This document shows, piece after piece, positions 10,144 to 19,039 of a stretch of DNA of 64,000 bases (positions within the stretch are counted from its first letter, which is position 1; each line of letters opens with the position of its first letter). The notes under the pieces were generated by a model, which saw nothing but the letters and a program-made list of their open reading frames with translations, was not told the origin of the DNA and did not search any database. The stretch lies in NCBI GenBank assembly GCA_963755815.1, contig CAVWLF010000023.1:20195-84194 (forward strand), in the 5' to 3' direction. The position numbers and the translations under genes are program-made. This stretch comes from Palsa-506 sp963755815. Its GTDB lineage: Bacteria > Actinomycetota > Actinomycetes > Streptosporangiales > Streptosporangiaceae.

Positions 10144-10521
10144 CGACCGTCCACCTTGGCGCCAGCCCCCACAATGTGATCAACAGGTTTTTCCACAGGT
10201 TGTGCACGTCGTTTCGCGTTCTGTGGCCGCTCCTTCGCCGCCGCTGGCAGGTAGCTCGGCGACCAACTGCCCCCGGGGTGCCCCGCATCCCGGACCACTA
10301 TCCACAGACTAGGGCCGGGTCCCCGGGCGCGGTACCTGAATGGCGTTGTTGCGCCGGCCGGGCTGGGCCCGGGCCGCCCGGCGGTTTGACCGGGGCCAGC
10401 CGATGCGCGTAACGTTCATTGGTCCGGCCAACCCGGCGCTAGTTCGGCCTGTGCGGAATCTGCCGGGCCGCGCGGCCCGGCAGATGCACCGTCCGAAACT
10501 TTCGCCGTATCTGGAGCCCCA
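10144..10521. promoter_or_regulatory. dnaA-rpmH divergent spacer with further DnaA boxes
   Basis: A 378-bp spacer between divergent dnaA and rpmH. It carries TTTTCCACA (10189-10197), a TTGTGCAC-type half match just after (from about 10200) and CTATCCACA (10298-10306). These could serve dnaA autoregulation or extend the origin. It must also hold the promoters for dnaA and for the rpmH operon, but I cannot point to convincing -35/-10 boxes. Confidence 0.6.
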
Positions 10522-10659
10522 GTGAGCAAGCGTACGTTCCAGCCGAACAACCGCCGCCGCGCGAAGACGCACGGGTTCCGGCTGCGCATGCGCACCAGGG
10601 CCGGCCGCGCGGTTCTCGCCGCGCGGCGCCGCAAGGGCCGCGCGCGGGTCAGTGTCTGA
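10522..10659 (+). CDS. rpmH: 50S ribosomal protein L34
   Basis: 45 aa, starting at GTG with GGAG about 5 bases upstream. The sequence begins MSKRTFQPNNRRRAK and continues with the Arg-rich THGFRLRMRT..AGRAVLAARR pattern, the complete L34 signature. It is the first gene of the rightward cluster. Confidence 0.97.
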   Translation: MSKRTFQPNNRRRAKTHGFRLRMRTRAGRAVLAARRRKGRARVSV

Positions 10660-10693
10660 CCTGCACAGCCATCGCTGGCCGCGGTGATCGCCG

Positions 10694-11056
10694 ATGCTTC
10701 CCGCGGCGGCCAGGATGCGGCAGCGGACGGAGTTCTCCGCTGCGGTCCGGGGCGGTGGCCGGGCCGGGCGGGCGCTGCTGACCGGCCACCTGCTGCTGCG
10801 TCCCGGCCGGGATGAGCCGGCCCGGGTGGGGTTCGTCGTGAGCAAGGCCGTGGGCCCGGCCGTGGTGCGTAACCGGGTCCGGCGGCGGCTCCGTCATCTG
10901 GCCCGCGGGTATCTGGGGTCGCTTCCTGGAGGTAGCCTGCTTGTGGTACGCGCCAATCCCCGGGCCGCGACCGCACGCCAGCCGGATCTCGCCGCCGATC
11001 TCGACTTGGTACTCCGCACTTTGCTGCGGCGGCAGGGCGGGATGCTGGGTCAGTGA
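10694..11056 (+). CDS. rnpA: Ribonuclease P protein component
   Basis: Small basic protein that assists RNase P RNA in tRNA 5' maturation. 120 aa with the RNR signature VVRNRVRRRLRH and an upstream VGFVVSKAVGPAVVRN block. It follows rpmH by 34 bp and overlaps yidD by 4 bp, so rpmH-rnpA-yidD-yidC is probably one transcript. Confidence 0.95.
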   Translation: MLPAAARMRQRTEFSAAVRGGGRAGRALLTGHLLLRPGRDEPARVGFVVSKAVGPAVVRNRVRRRLRHLARGYLGSLPGGSLLVVRANPRAATARQPDLAADLDLVLRTLLRRQGGMLGQ

Positions 11057-11370
11057 TCACCACGGTGCAGGGCAAAACCAGGGACCGGCCATCGGCCGCG
11101 GCCCGTGTTCTGATCGCGGTGATCACCGCCTACCGGCGCCTGGTCAGCCCGCTGCTCATGCCGCGGTGCCGGTTCCTGCCATCCTGCAGTGGCTATGCGC
11201 TTGAGGCAGTCCGGGTGCATGGCGCGCTGCGCGGCGGCTGGCTCGCGGTACGGCGGCTGAGCCGGTGCCACCCGTTCCACGCTGGCGGCCTTGATCCGGT
11301 GCCCGCCCGTAAGGGGACCGTGCCGCCTGCCGACGGGCGGACACTGTCGATGAGATCACAAGGGAGCTAG
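11053..11370 (+). CDS. yidD: Membrane protein insertion efficiency factor YidD
   Basis: 105 aa with the hallmark CRFLPSCSGYALEAV followed by HGALRGGWLAVRRLSRCHPF. Its GTG start overlaps the rnpA stop (GTGA), a coupling arrangement. An amphipathic helix precedes the Cys-rich core. It probably aids YidC-dependent insertion at the inner membrane. yidC begins 3 bp after its stop. Confidence 0.95.
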   Translation: MITTVQGKTRDRPSAAARVLIAVITAYRRLVSPLLMPRCRFLPSCSGYALEAVRVHGALRGGWLAVRRLSRCHPFHAGGLDPVPARKGTVPPADGRTLSMRSQGS

Positions 11371-11373
11371 CTG

Positions 11374-12636
11374 GTGAACCCGCTTAACCCGCTCTACGAC
11401 GCGGTCGCGTGGGTGGTCAGTCGCATCTACGGCGTGCTGAGTCCGATCTTCGGTCCCAGCAGTGGCTGGACCTGGGCGCTGACGATCGTGCTGCTTGTGG
11501 TCTTGATGCGACTGATCATGGTGCCGCTGTTCATCAAGCAGATGCACACGACCCGCCGGATGACGGCCCTCGCGCCGCAGATGAGCGCCCTGCGCAAGAA
11601 GTACAAGAACGACAAGCAGACGCTCAACTCCGAGATGATGAAGCTCTACTCAGAGGCGGGCGTCAACCCGCTGATGGGCTGTCTCCCGGTGGCTGCGCAG
11701 CTGCCGATGTTCTTCGCCCTGTTCAGCGTGCTGAAGGCGATCTCCGAATGGCAGCCGGGGCAGGTGCCGAAGTATGGCCTGACGGTCCCGATGGTGGCCA
11801 GCGCCAAGACCGCCCACATCCTGGGCGTAACGATCGACGACAAGTTCCTGGCCGCGGGGACCCCGCTGCACGTCCGGATCGTCATCCTGTTTGCCGTCCT
11901 GGTCAGCATGGCCACCACCTACCTGACCGTGCGGCAGAGCATGAAGCGCGGCATGATGCCGGCGGCGACTCCGGATAACCCGATGGGGCAGTCGCAGAAG
12001 TACATGGCGTACATCATGCCGTTCTTCGCGCTCTCCGGCTTGTACTGGCCGTTCGGGCTGGTCCTCTACTGGGTGACGACGAACCTGTGGACGCTGGCCC
12101 AGCAGTACGTTCTGTTCCGGCGATACCCGCAGCCGCTGGCGGCGGGCGCTACCGCGGTGGCGGGCGCCGCCGCGCCGGCCCTGGCGCCGCCGCGCCGCGC
12201 CCCGCGGCCGCCACGAGGCTTGACCGCCGGGTCCAACGGCTCCAACGGGTCGGCCGGCTCCGGGCCGGCTGGATCCGGAGCGGCGGGCGCCGCCGCCGCG
12301 CCGGGCAGTCCGGCCGCGGGCACCGGCAAGCAGCCGGGCGGGACGCCCCGGCCGTCGTCGAAGGCTAAGCCGGCCGGCACGGCCCGCCCGTCGTCGAAGG
12401 CTAAGCCGGCCGGCCCGGCCCGGCCGGCGTCGCAGGGCAAGCCCGCTAGCCCGGCCCAGCCATCCGCCAACGGCAGCGGCAACGGCAACGGCACGACGTC
12501 CGGCGGCGGCGGCCTACTGCGCCGGCTGGGCAAGGGACGCGCGGAACCCGAGCCCGAGCCCGAGACGCCCGAGGTTAAGCTCATCAGGCAGCAGCGGCAA
12601 CGGCAGTCGCGAAGCAAGCGCTCCGGCAAGGGGTAG
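11374..12636 (+). CDS. yidC: Membrane protein insertase YidC/Oxa1
   Basis: 420 aa, GTG start. The 60KD_IMP/Oxa1 domain spans roughly residues 30-250, with about five transmembrane segments and the NPLMGCLPVAAQLPMFFALFSV block. After about residue 255 there is a long Ala/Gly/Pro/Ser tail ending in a basic stretch, QRQSRSKRSGKG, which may contact the ribosome. The tail contains three tandem 36-bp units (12343-12378, 12379-12414, and a diverged copy 12415-12450) encoding PRPSSKAKPAG-like segments. There is no periplasmic P1 domain, as expected in a Gram-positive lineage. Confidence 0.96.
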   Translation: MNPLNPLYDAVAWVVSRIYGVLSPIFGPSSGWTWALTIVLLVVLMRLIMVPLFIKQMHTTRRMTALAPQMSALRKKYKNDKQTLNSEMMKLYSEAGVNPLMGCLPVAAQLPMFFALFSVLKAISEWQPGQVPKYGLTVPMVASAKTAHILGVTIDDKFLAAGTPLHVRIVILFAVLVSMATTYLTVRQSMKRGMMPAATPDNPMGQSQKYMAYIMPFFALSGLYWPFGLVLYWVTTNLWTLAQQYVLFRRYPQPLAAGATAVAGAAAPALAPPRRAPRPPRGLTAGSNGSNGSAGSGPAGSGAAGAAAAPGSPAAGTGKQPGGTPRPSSKAKPAGTARPSSKAKPAGPARPASQGKPASPAQPSANGSGNGNGTTSGGGGLLRRLGKGRAEPEPEPETPEVKLIRQQRQRQSRSKRSGKG

Positions 12637-12700
12637 TGCCCGGGGCCGAGATCTGGATGTCGTCAGGAGAGATCGACCCCGACAGTAGGAGGGCCCGGTA

Positions 12701-13337
12701 GTGACTCAGGGTGAGAACGCGGTCGCCGAGCCGTATGAAGACGCTGCGCAGGAGCATCCGGCCGGGGCGGCCGGCGAGCCGGCCGCGGTGCCATCGGACG
12801 AGAGTCCCGCGGACGGCCACGGCGTCCGCGTCGGGGCCTGCGCCAGCGGCAGCCGGAGATGAGACGGCCGTGGTGGATCTCGCGGATCTTGAGCTGGAGG
12901 GCGAGATCGCGGCCGACTATGTAGAGGGACTGCTCGATGTGGCCGATCTGGATGGCGATATCGACATGGACGTTGAGGGCGACCGAGCGCTGGTTTCCGT
13001 CGTCGGCGCCACGCTCGACGAGCTGGTCGGCCCGCGCGGCGAGGTGCTGGAGGCGCTGCAGGAACTGACCAGGCTCGCCGTGCACCGGCAGACCGGAGCG
13101 CGGACCAGGATCATGCTGGACGTGGGCGGGTACCGGCAGCGGCGGCGGGCCGAGCTGACCGAGACGGGCCGGGTGGCGGCGGAAGAGGTGCGGCGGACCG
13201 GCGTCGCGAAGAAGCTGGGCGCGATGAACCCGTTCGAGCGGAAGGTCGTGCACGACGCGGTGGCCGCGGCCGGGCTGCAGAGCGAGTCCGAGGGCGAGGA
13301 GCCGGATCGCCGCGTGGTCGTGCTGCCGGCGGGCTAG
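12701..13337 (+). CDS. jag: Jag / R3H-KH RNA-binding protein (frame broken once)
   Basis: The conserved part (EGEIAADYVEGLLDVADLDGDIDMDV, a KH domain with VGPRGEVLEALQELTRLAV, and an R3H end with NPFERKVVHDAV and SESEGEEPDRRVVVL) reads in one frame to 13337. The best start is a GTG at 12701, with AGGAGG 9 bases upstream and an acidic leader typical of Jag, but it reads in another frame that stops at about 12862. Removing one base, for example in the GGGG at 12833-12836, fuses the two into about 211 aa. The alternative is a separate start at a GTG near 12871 giving the conserved part alone. Jag sits after yidC in most actinomycetes. Confidence 0.88.
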
Positions 13338-13457
13338 ATCGTCCGGGACGGCCCGGTCGGCCCAGGCGTGGGTGGTCTGGCCGCGCCAGACCCGGCCGTG
13401 GGCCGCAGCGTGCGGCTGGCGGCCAGGTTTGCCGCCCGGAGAGTCAGGTGCTTAGCA

Positions 13458-14252
13458 ATGCCCGAGCTTGAGGAGGCGCCAGCGCCGCCGCCCGCGGCGG
13501 TGGCGGTCTTCGGCGCGGCGATCGGCCTGGCCGAGCGGTACGCCGGCCTGCTCGCCGGCCCGGGGGTCGAGCGCGGCCTGCTGGGGCCGGCTGAGGCGGC
13601 CCGAATCTGGGACCGGCACCTGCTCAATTGCGCGGCGCTGGCCGAACTGGTGCCGTCGCCGTGTTCGCTGATTGATCTCGGATCCGGGGCCGGCCTGCCC
13701 GGGCTCGTCCTGGCCATGCTGCTCCCGGACGTAACGGTCACGCTGCTCGAGCCGATGGCCCGCAGAGTCACCTTCCTGCAGGAGTGCATCGAGATCCTGG
13801 GCGTGCCAAATGCCGAGGTGCGGCGGGGACGGGCCGAGGATGTGGCGGGCCAGCTGGCCGCCGATGTGGTCACCGCCCGTGCCGTCGCTCCGATGGACCG
13901 GCTCGCCGGTCTCGCGATCGGACTGCTGAATCCCGGCGGCCTGGTTCTCGCGGTCAAGGGTGCGGGGGCCGCGGAGGAGGTTAGCCGGGCCCGGCCGGTG
14001 CTGCGGCGGCTGGGAGCGCGGGACGTGGAGGTTTTGCAGCTCGGTGGCAGTAGCGTTAATGCGGCCGCGACGGTAGTCCGTTTCCGGGCCGGGGCGCGGC
14101 CCGGGCGGGCTGTCCGGTCCGGAGCGCCCGGTTCGCGGGGTGCCGCCGGCGGTAGCGAGCTGCGGCCGGGCGGACCGGGAATTGCGGGCCGCGGCGGCGG
14201 CTCGCCGCGTCGCGCCGGTCCTGGCCGCGGCGGCCGCCGCGGCTCTGGCTGA
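13458..14252 (+). CDS. rsmG: 16S rRNA (guanine-N7) methyltransferase RsmG
   Basis: SAM-dependent enzyme that methylates 16S rRNA in the 530 loop. The methyltransferase motif is LIDLGSGAGLPGLVLAM, followed by LLEPMARRVTFLQE, and RIWDRHLLN precedes it. The ATG at 13458 (MPELEEAP) has AGG 9 bases upstream; an in-frame GTG at 13368 would add 30 unlikely residues. About 65 residues rich in Gly, Arg and Pro extend the C-terminus beyond the usual domain. Confidence 0.93.
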   Translation: MPELEEAPAPPPAAVAVFGAAIGLAERYAGLLAGPGVERGLLGPAEAARIWDRHLLNCAALAELVPSPCSLIDLGSGAGLPGLVLAMLLPDVTVTLLEPMARRVTFLQECIEILGVPNAEVRRGRAEDVAGQLAADVVTARAVAPMDRLAGLAIGLLNPGGLVLAVKGAGAAEEVSRARPVLRRLGARDVEVLQLGGSSVNAAATVVRFRAGARPGRAVRSGAPGSRGAAGGSELRPGGPGIAGRGGGSPRRAGPGRGGRRGSG

Positions 14253-14383
14253 CTGGCACCGGGCTTGACCGGCAAGGGCTTGACTGGCACCGAGGCTGGA
14301 CCGGTCCGGGCTGAGCCGGCCGCGGACGGATGCGGCGCGCGCGGGACCGTGCCGCGGCGGGCGGCCGGGATGAGAGGAGTTGG

Positions 14384-15835
14384 ATGATGGCGTCCGCGCC
14401 GGGCCTGGGATGGCCGGGACGGCCTGGCCGGCCGGACTCCGGGCCGGAGGTACCAGTCGGTGGTACGTCGGCGCCGTCTTCCGATCAGGCCGCGCCGCGC
14501 CGCGCCGCGCACCCGGCCGGGCTCGGGTGGCCGGGAGACGGCGCGGCCGCATCGTGGTCGGCTCAGTCCGCGCGGCAGGCCGGCGGTGCGGCCGCCGGGG
14601 GATCGGCCAGCGCCAGGGCGGAGACGTCCGCGGGCGGCGAAGATGGCCCGGTCATCCCCGGTGACCGCGGCGAGCAGAGCCCGGCGCGCCGGATGCGGCA
14701 GGCCTTGTCAGCCGCTGTTTCACGTGAAACCGGCGCGGGCGGCAATCAAGGCGGAACTGCGGGAATGCGGGAGAGCGAGACGGACATGACCGAGAACCTG
14801 GCACAGGCGCGCGCCGACCGGGAAGCGCATGACGTCCGGGCTCCGGCGGCCGCCCGGGTCGGTCCGGCGACTGGCCAGCATGCCGCGGGCCCGGCGGCCG
14901 GTGGTCACGATCCCGGTGGCCGCCGGGGTGCGGATGGCGCCGGGGTGGCGTTCCCGGGCCGCCACGATGCGGCCGCTGACACCCCGATTGCCCGCGCCGC
15001 CCAGGCCGCACTGGTCGCGAGAGCGGGCGGCGCGGCCTGGCCGCGGCCCGGTGGCTGCCGGATCATCACGATCGCCAATCAGAAAGGCGGCGTCGGCAAG
15101 ACGACCACCGCCGTCAATCTGGCCGCCAGCCTGGCCCTGCACGGCGGCCGGGTGCTCGTCGTGGACCTTGACCCGCAGGGGAACGCGTCGACGGCGCTCG
15201 ACGTCGATCACCACAGCGGGATCCCCTCCGTCTACAACGTGCTGGTCGAGGACCGGCCGCTGGCCGCGATCGTTCGCCCGGTGGAGGCCATTCCGCTGCT
15301 GCACTGCGCGCCCGCGACGATCGATCTTGCCGGTGCGGAAATCGAGCTGGTCCCGCTGGTCGCGCGGGAGTCGCGGCTGAGCCGCGCGCTCAGCCGGTAC
15401 GACGTGTCCAACCTTGACTACATCCTCATTGACTGCCCGCCGTCGCTCGGCCTGCTCACGGTGAACGCCCTGGTGGCGGCGCCCGAGGTACTCATCCCGA
15501 TCCAGTGCGAGTATTACGCGCTGGAGGGCCTGGAGCAGTTGCTGCGCACCGTGAACCTGGTCAAGAGCCATCTGAACCCGGCCCTGGCGGTCTCGACGAT
15601 CCTGCTGACGATGTACGACTCCCGGACCCGGCTGGCCAACCAGGTGGCCGATGAGGTGCGAGAGCACTTCGGCGGCATCGTCCTGCATTCGGTCATCCCG
15701 CGCAGCGTCCGGGTCTCTGAGGCACCCAGCTACGGGCAGTCGGTGATGACCTACGACCCCGGATCGAGCGGCGCGGTGGCGTACCTGGAAGCCGCGAAGG
15801 AGATGGCCTACCGGGGAGCGCCGGCCGGGCGGTAA
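14384..15835 (+). CDS. parA: Chromosome partitioning ATPase ParA (Soj)
   Basis: Deviant Walker ATPase that moves ParB-parS complexes. The motif KGGVGKTTTAVNLAASLA starts the conserved domain, with VVDLDPQGNAST and DYILIDCPPSLGLLT following. The ATG at 14384 has GAGAGGAG just upstream and gives 483 aa, but about 225 residues of this are a low-complexity leader. ATGs at about 14765 and 14786 (MTENLAQ) are credible shorter starts. A parS site lies inside the leader at 14716-14731. Confidence 0.95.
   Translation: MMASAPGLGWPGRPGRPDSGPEVPVGGTSAPSSDQAAPRRAAHPAGLGWPGDGAAASWSAQSARQAGGAAAGGSASARAETSAGGEDGPVIPGDRGEQSPARRMRQALSAAVSRETGAGGNQGGTAGMRESETDMTENLAQARADREAHDVRAPAAARVGPATGQHAAGPAAGGHDPGGRRGADGAGVAFPGRHDAAADTPIARAAQAALVARAGGAAWPRPGGCRIITIANQKGGVGKTTTAVNLAASLALHGGRVLVVDLDPQGNASTALDVDHHSGIPSVYNVLVEDRPLAAIVRPVEAIPLLHCAPATIDLAGAEIELVPLVARESRLSRALSRYDVSNLDYILIDCPPSLGLLTVNALVAAPEVLIPIQCEYYALEGLEQLLRTVNLVKSHLNPALAVSTILLTMYDSRTRLANQVADEVREHFGGIVLHSVIPRSVRVSEAPSYGQSVMTYDPGSSGAVAYLEAAKEMAYRGAPAGR
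14716..14731. promoter_or_regulatory. parS centromere site inside the parA leader
   Basis: TGTTTCACGTGAAACC, matching the parS consensus except for the last base. ParB nucleates here. It is translated as part of the ParA leader (AVSRET) if the upstream start is used. Confidence 0.9.
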
Positions 15836-15995
15836 CGGCGCCCGGACCGGGCTCGCCCGCCGGGCCTCGGCGGATAGCGTCTGTTGCCGGGTGCGGGCTG
15901 GCAGGATGGATGAGGCAGGAAACGGCCCGGGCTGGCGCTCGCGCACCCGGCGGCGTTCGATCGGCCCGACGCGGAGAACGAGGAGAGGCGAGGCG

Positions 15996-16952
15996 ATGCC
16001 TCAGCAGAAACGGGGACTGGGCAAAGGGCTCGGTGCACTGATCCCTACTGCGCCGGCCGCGAGTTCAGCGGGTCGTGATGCCACCGGCGGTCATCCGGGC
16101 GCTGCGATCCGGGGCGGGCCGGATGACTCCGACGGGGCCGGCGCATATTTCGACGAGATCCCGGTCGCCGCGATCACGCCGAACCCCCGTCAGCCCCGGC
16201 AGGTGTTCGACGAGGACGCTCTGGCGGAACTCGCGGACTCGATCCTGGCCGTTGGCCTGCTCCAGCCGGTGGTGGTCCGCGCGGTCATGCCCGGGCATTT
16301 CGAGATTGTCATGGGCGAGCGCCGGTGGCGCGCCTGCCAGCGCGCCGGGCTCAGCTACGTGCCCGCGATCGTCCGGCAGACATCGGACGACGACCTGCTC
16401 AGGGATGCCCTGATCGAGAACCTGCACCGGGAGCAGCTCAACCCGCTGGAGGAAGCAGCCGCCTACCAGCAGCTGCTGGACGACTTCGGGGCCACGCACG
16501 AGGAACTCGCGCAGCGGGTCGGGCGATCGCGGCCGCACATCTCGAACACCCTGCGCCTGCTTCAGCTGCCTCCCGAGGTGCAAAGGCGGGTCGCCGCCGG
16601 GGTGCTGAGCGCCGGCCATGCCCGCGCCCTGCTGGCCGTGCCGGAGCCGCAGGCGCTGGAGCAGCTGGCGCGCCGCATTGTGGCGGAGGGGCTATCCGTC
16701 CGGGCGGTGGAGGAGATCGTCGCGCTGGGCGCGCAGCCCGCCCGGCCGCCCCGGCAGGCACCCGGCCGGCCCTCGGCCGCCCCGCTGCTGCGGGAGTTCG
16801 CCGATCGGCTCTCGGATGCCTTCGAGACCCGGGTCAAGGTAGAACTGGGCCAGCGCAAGGGGAAGATCGTCGTCGAGTTCGCCTCGCTTGAGGACCTGGA
16901 GAGAATTGTCGCGGCGATGTCACCGGACTGGGCGGCGCCCCGGAGTGCCTGA
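15996..16952 (+). CDS. parB: Chromosome partitioning protein ParB
   Basis: CTP-dependent clamp that loads at parS and spreads. 318 aa from the ATG at 15996, with AGGAG about 11 bases upstream. The protein begins MPQQKRGLGKGLGALIP, the usual ParA-stimulating N-terminus. The CTPase motif is GERRWRA, followed by ENLHREQLNPLEEA, a helix-turn-helix (HEELAQRVGRSRPHISNTLRLLQLP) and a C-terminal dimerisation domain. It lies 160 bp after parA. Confidence 0.97.
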   Translation: MPQQKRGLGKGLGALIPTAPAASSAGRDATGGHPGAAIRGGPDDSDGAGAYFDEIPVAAITPNPRQPRQVFDEDALAELADSILAVGLLQPVVVRAVMPGHFEIVMGERRWRACQRAGLSYVPAIVRQTSDDDLLRDALIENLHREQLNPLEEAAAYQQLLDDFGATHEELAQRVGRSRPHISNTLRLLQLPPEVQRRVAAGVLSAGHARALLAVPEPQALEQLARRIVAEGLSVRAVEEIVALGAQPARPPRQAPGRPSAAPLLREFADRLSDAFETRVKVELGQRKGKIVVEFASLEDLERIVAAMSPDWAAPRSA

Positions 16953-16972
16953 GCGACGTCCTTCCGGCCCGG

Positions 16973-16988
16973 TGTTTCACGTGAAACA
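16973..16988. promoter_or_regulatory. parS centromere site downstream of parB
   Basis: TGTTTCACGTGAAACA is a perfect 16-bp palindrome and an exact parS consensus. It lies between the convergent parB and threonine aldolase genes. The flanking CCGG bases extend the symmetry, so it may also act as a hairpin. Confidence 0.95.
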
Positions 16989-17012
16989 CCGGGCCGGACC
17001 GGTGGCGGGAGG

Positions 17013-18047
17013 CTATTGCGCCGCCGTCACCGCCCGGATGGCGCCGACAAACGCATCGACGTCGGCCTCGGTCGTGTCGAACGCCGTCATCCAGCGGACG
17101 ACGTTCTCGCCGGAGTCCCAGACATAGAAGTCCCAGTCCCGCTGCAGCGCCCTGATGTGGTCAGGGTCCAGGGCCGCGAACACCGCATTGGACTCGACCG
17201 GCTGGCGCAGCGCCACCCCGGGCAGGTCACGGATCCCTTCGGCCAGCCGCGCGGCCATCGAGTTGGCCCGGGCCGCACTCTGCCGCCACAACTCGTCCTC
17301 GAGCAGCGCCGTGAACTGGGCGGCCAGGTAGCGCATCTTCGATGCCAGCTGCATCTGCTGCTTGCGCTGATAGCGGGCCTCGCTACCAAGTTCGGCGTTC
17401 ATCACGATCACGGCCTCTGCGCCTAGGGCACCGTTCTTGGTCCCGCCGAAACTGAGTACGTCCGCGCAGGCGGCGAGGTCGGCGAGCTGGCAGCCAAGAT
17501 GGGCGGCGGCGTTGGCCAGCCGCGCGCCGTCCAGGAACAGCCGCAGGTCACTGGCCCGGCAGAACTCGGCGAGATCCCGCAGTTCCCCGAGGGTGTAGCA
17601 GGTGCCCAGTTCTGTCACCTGCGCGATGGCGACGGCCCGAGGCTGGGCCCGGTGCTCATCTCCGCGGTCGCCCAGGCGGCTGGCCACCAGGTCGGGCGTC
17701 AGCTTCCCGCCGGGTGCGGGCACCGGCAGCAGCTTGCTGCCCAGCACTCGCTCGGGCGCACCGCACTCGTCGACATTGAGATGCGAGCTCTCCGCGCATA
17801 TCACCGCCTCGAACGGACGGACCAGGAGGCTCAGCCCGAGAATGTTGGCGGCGGTGCCATTGAATACGAAGAAGATCCCGCCGCGGGTGCCGAAGGCCGC
17901 GCGCAGTTGCTCGGTCGCCCGTGCCGTCCACGGATCGGCGCCATAGGCCGGCAGATCTCCGGCGTTCACCTCGCCGATCATGCGCAGAACGGCCTCGTGC
18001 GTACCGGCCTGGTTATCGCTGCCGAAGCTCTTCCGGGATGCATTCAC
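17013..18047 (-). CDS. ltaE: Low-specificity L-threonine aldolase (PLP-dependent)
   Basis: Cleaves L-threonine or allo-threonine to glycine and acetaldehyde. 344 aa from the GTG at 18047. The PLP lysine is Lys204 in SFGGTKNGALGAE, and DGAR (Asp173) is the cofactor-contacting motif; the N-terminal region has PAYGADPWT. An in-frame start at 18140 would add 31 Arg-rich residues unlike the family. It converges on parB. Related beta-eliminating lyases (aromatic amino acid lyase family) share the fold, so substrate range is uncertain. Confidence 0.88.
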   Translation of the reverse strand: MNASRKSFGSDNQAGTHEAVLRMIGEVNAGDLPAYGADPWTARATEQLRAAFGTRGGIFFVFNGTAANILGLSLLVRPFEAVICAESSHLNVDECGAPERVLGSKLLPVPAPGGKLTPDLVASRLGDRGDEHRAQPRAVAIAQVTELGTCYTLGELRDLAEFCRASDLRLFLDGARLANAAAHLGCQLADLAACADVLSFGGTKNGALGAEAVIVMNAELGSEARYQRKQQMQLASKMRYLAAQFTALLEDELWRQSAARANSMAARLAEGIRDLPGVALRQPVESNAVFAALDPDHIRALQRDWDFYVWDSGENVVRWMTAFDTTEADVDAFVGAIRAVTAAQ

Positions 18048-18257
18048 CCGCCGATCGTAGCGATCTTCAGCGGCCTGCCGCGGGCGGCCGCCGAGCCGCC
18101 GGAGCCCGGTATCGCGGGAAAGGCAGCGGTTGGTCGGCACTGGCGGCGTGAGTACGATATCCGGTGACAGGCCAGTCGGGTCAGGCCGGCGAAGCCGAGC
18201 GGACGGCCCGGCCGGCGGCCGCCGGTACGGCCGCTGTCACGACTACAGGAGCGCCCG

Positions 18258-18875
18258 GTGTCGCGTCGTCTGGCCAGTATCACCCTGGACAATCTTGATG
18301 ACCTGCCGCCGAGATGCCGCCGCTGCGTCTTCTGGGAACTCGACCCGATGAACCAGGCCAGGGCGGCCGAGAGCGGGGACTCAGCGCTCGAAAAGGAGTC
18401 GTGGGTCTCCTCGGTCCTGCTGGAATGGGGAAGCTGCGGGAAGATCATCTATGTCGACGGCGTCCCGGCGGGCTACATGCTCTATGCCCCGCCCCAGTTC
18501 GTGCCGCGCTCGGTGGCCTTTCCCACCAGCCCGGTCAGTGCCGACGCCGTCCTGCTGATGACCGCGCACGTGCTCGGCGACTTCGCGGGCGGGGGACTGG
18601 GCCGGATGCTCATCCAGGGCATCGCCAAGGATCTCACCCGGCGAGGGGTGAAGGCGATCGAGGCATTCGGCGACCTGCGGTGGCAGGGCCCGTCCTGCGT
18701 TGTTCCCGCGGACTACCTGCTCGCGGTCGGCTTCAAGACGGTGCGCCCGCACGGTCATTACCCGAGGCTGCGGCTGGAGCTGAAGACCGCCCTGTCCTGG
18801 CGGGAAGACGTCGAGGTGGCGCTGGAGCGGCTGCTCGGCTCGATGAGCCCCGAGCGCTCCCTCCGCCTGGCCTAA
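18258..18875 (+). CDS. GNAT-family N-acetyltransferase
   Basis: 205 aa, GTG start. The acetyl-CoA loop is approximated by LGDFAGGGLGRMLIQGIAKDL, with a following region (VKAIEAFG) and a C-terminal FKTVRPHGHYPRLRLEL. An N-terminal PPRCRRCVFWEL resembles the Cys-containing segment of the acetyltransferase that lies between parB and trxA in streptomycetes. The substrate is unknown. It converges on trxA, with hairpins between. Confidence 0.8.
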   Translation: MSRRLASITLDNLDDLPPRCRRCVFWELDPMNQARAAESGDSALEKESWVSSVLLEWGSCGKIIYVDGVPAGYMLYAPPQFVPRSVAFPTSPVSADAVLLMTAHVLGDFAGGGLGRMLIQGIAKDLTRRGVKAIEAFGDLRWQGPSCVVPADYLLAVGFKTVRPHGHYPRLRLELKTALSWREDVEVALERLLGSMSPERSLRLA

Positions 18876-18933
18876 GCCGCAGGCCGCCTAGCCTAAGCCC
18901 CAGGCCGCGCCGGGCCGCCTTCCGGCTGATCGT

Positions 18934-18961
18934 CCTGGCCCTGATGGCCGTCAGGGCCAGG
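18934..18961. terminator. Hairpin after the GNAT gene
   Basis: Inverted repeat with 11-bp arms CCTGGCCCTGA and TCAGGGCCAGG and a 6-base loop. It is the first of two hairpins between the convergent GNAT and trxA genes. No T-tract, as is common for terminators in high-GC actinomycetes. Confidence 0.55.
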
Positions 18962-18992
18962 CGCGGCCGCGCCTGGGGCCGTCTGAACGCCG

Positions 18993-19023
18993 TCCGGGCT
19001 GGGCGCGGCGCGCCCAGCCCGGA
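18993..19023. terminator. Bidirectional terminator between GNAT gene and trxA
   Basis: Perfect inverted repeat with 14-bp arms (TCCGGGCTGGGCGC and its complement) around a 3-base loop, 17 bp beyond the trxA stop. It would serve both converging transcripts. Confidence 0.75.
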
Positions 19024-19039
19024 TCCCGATCTGGCCGGG

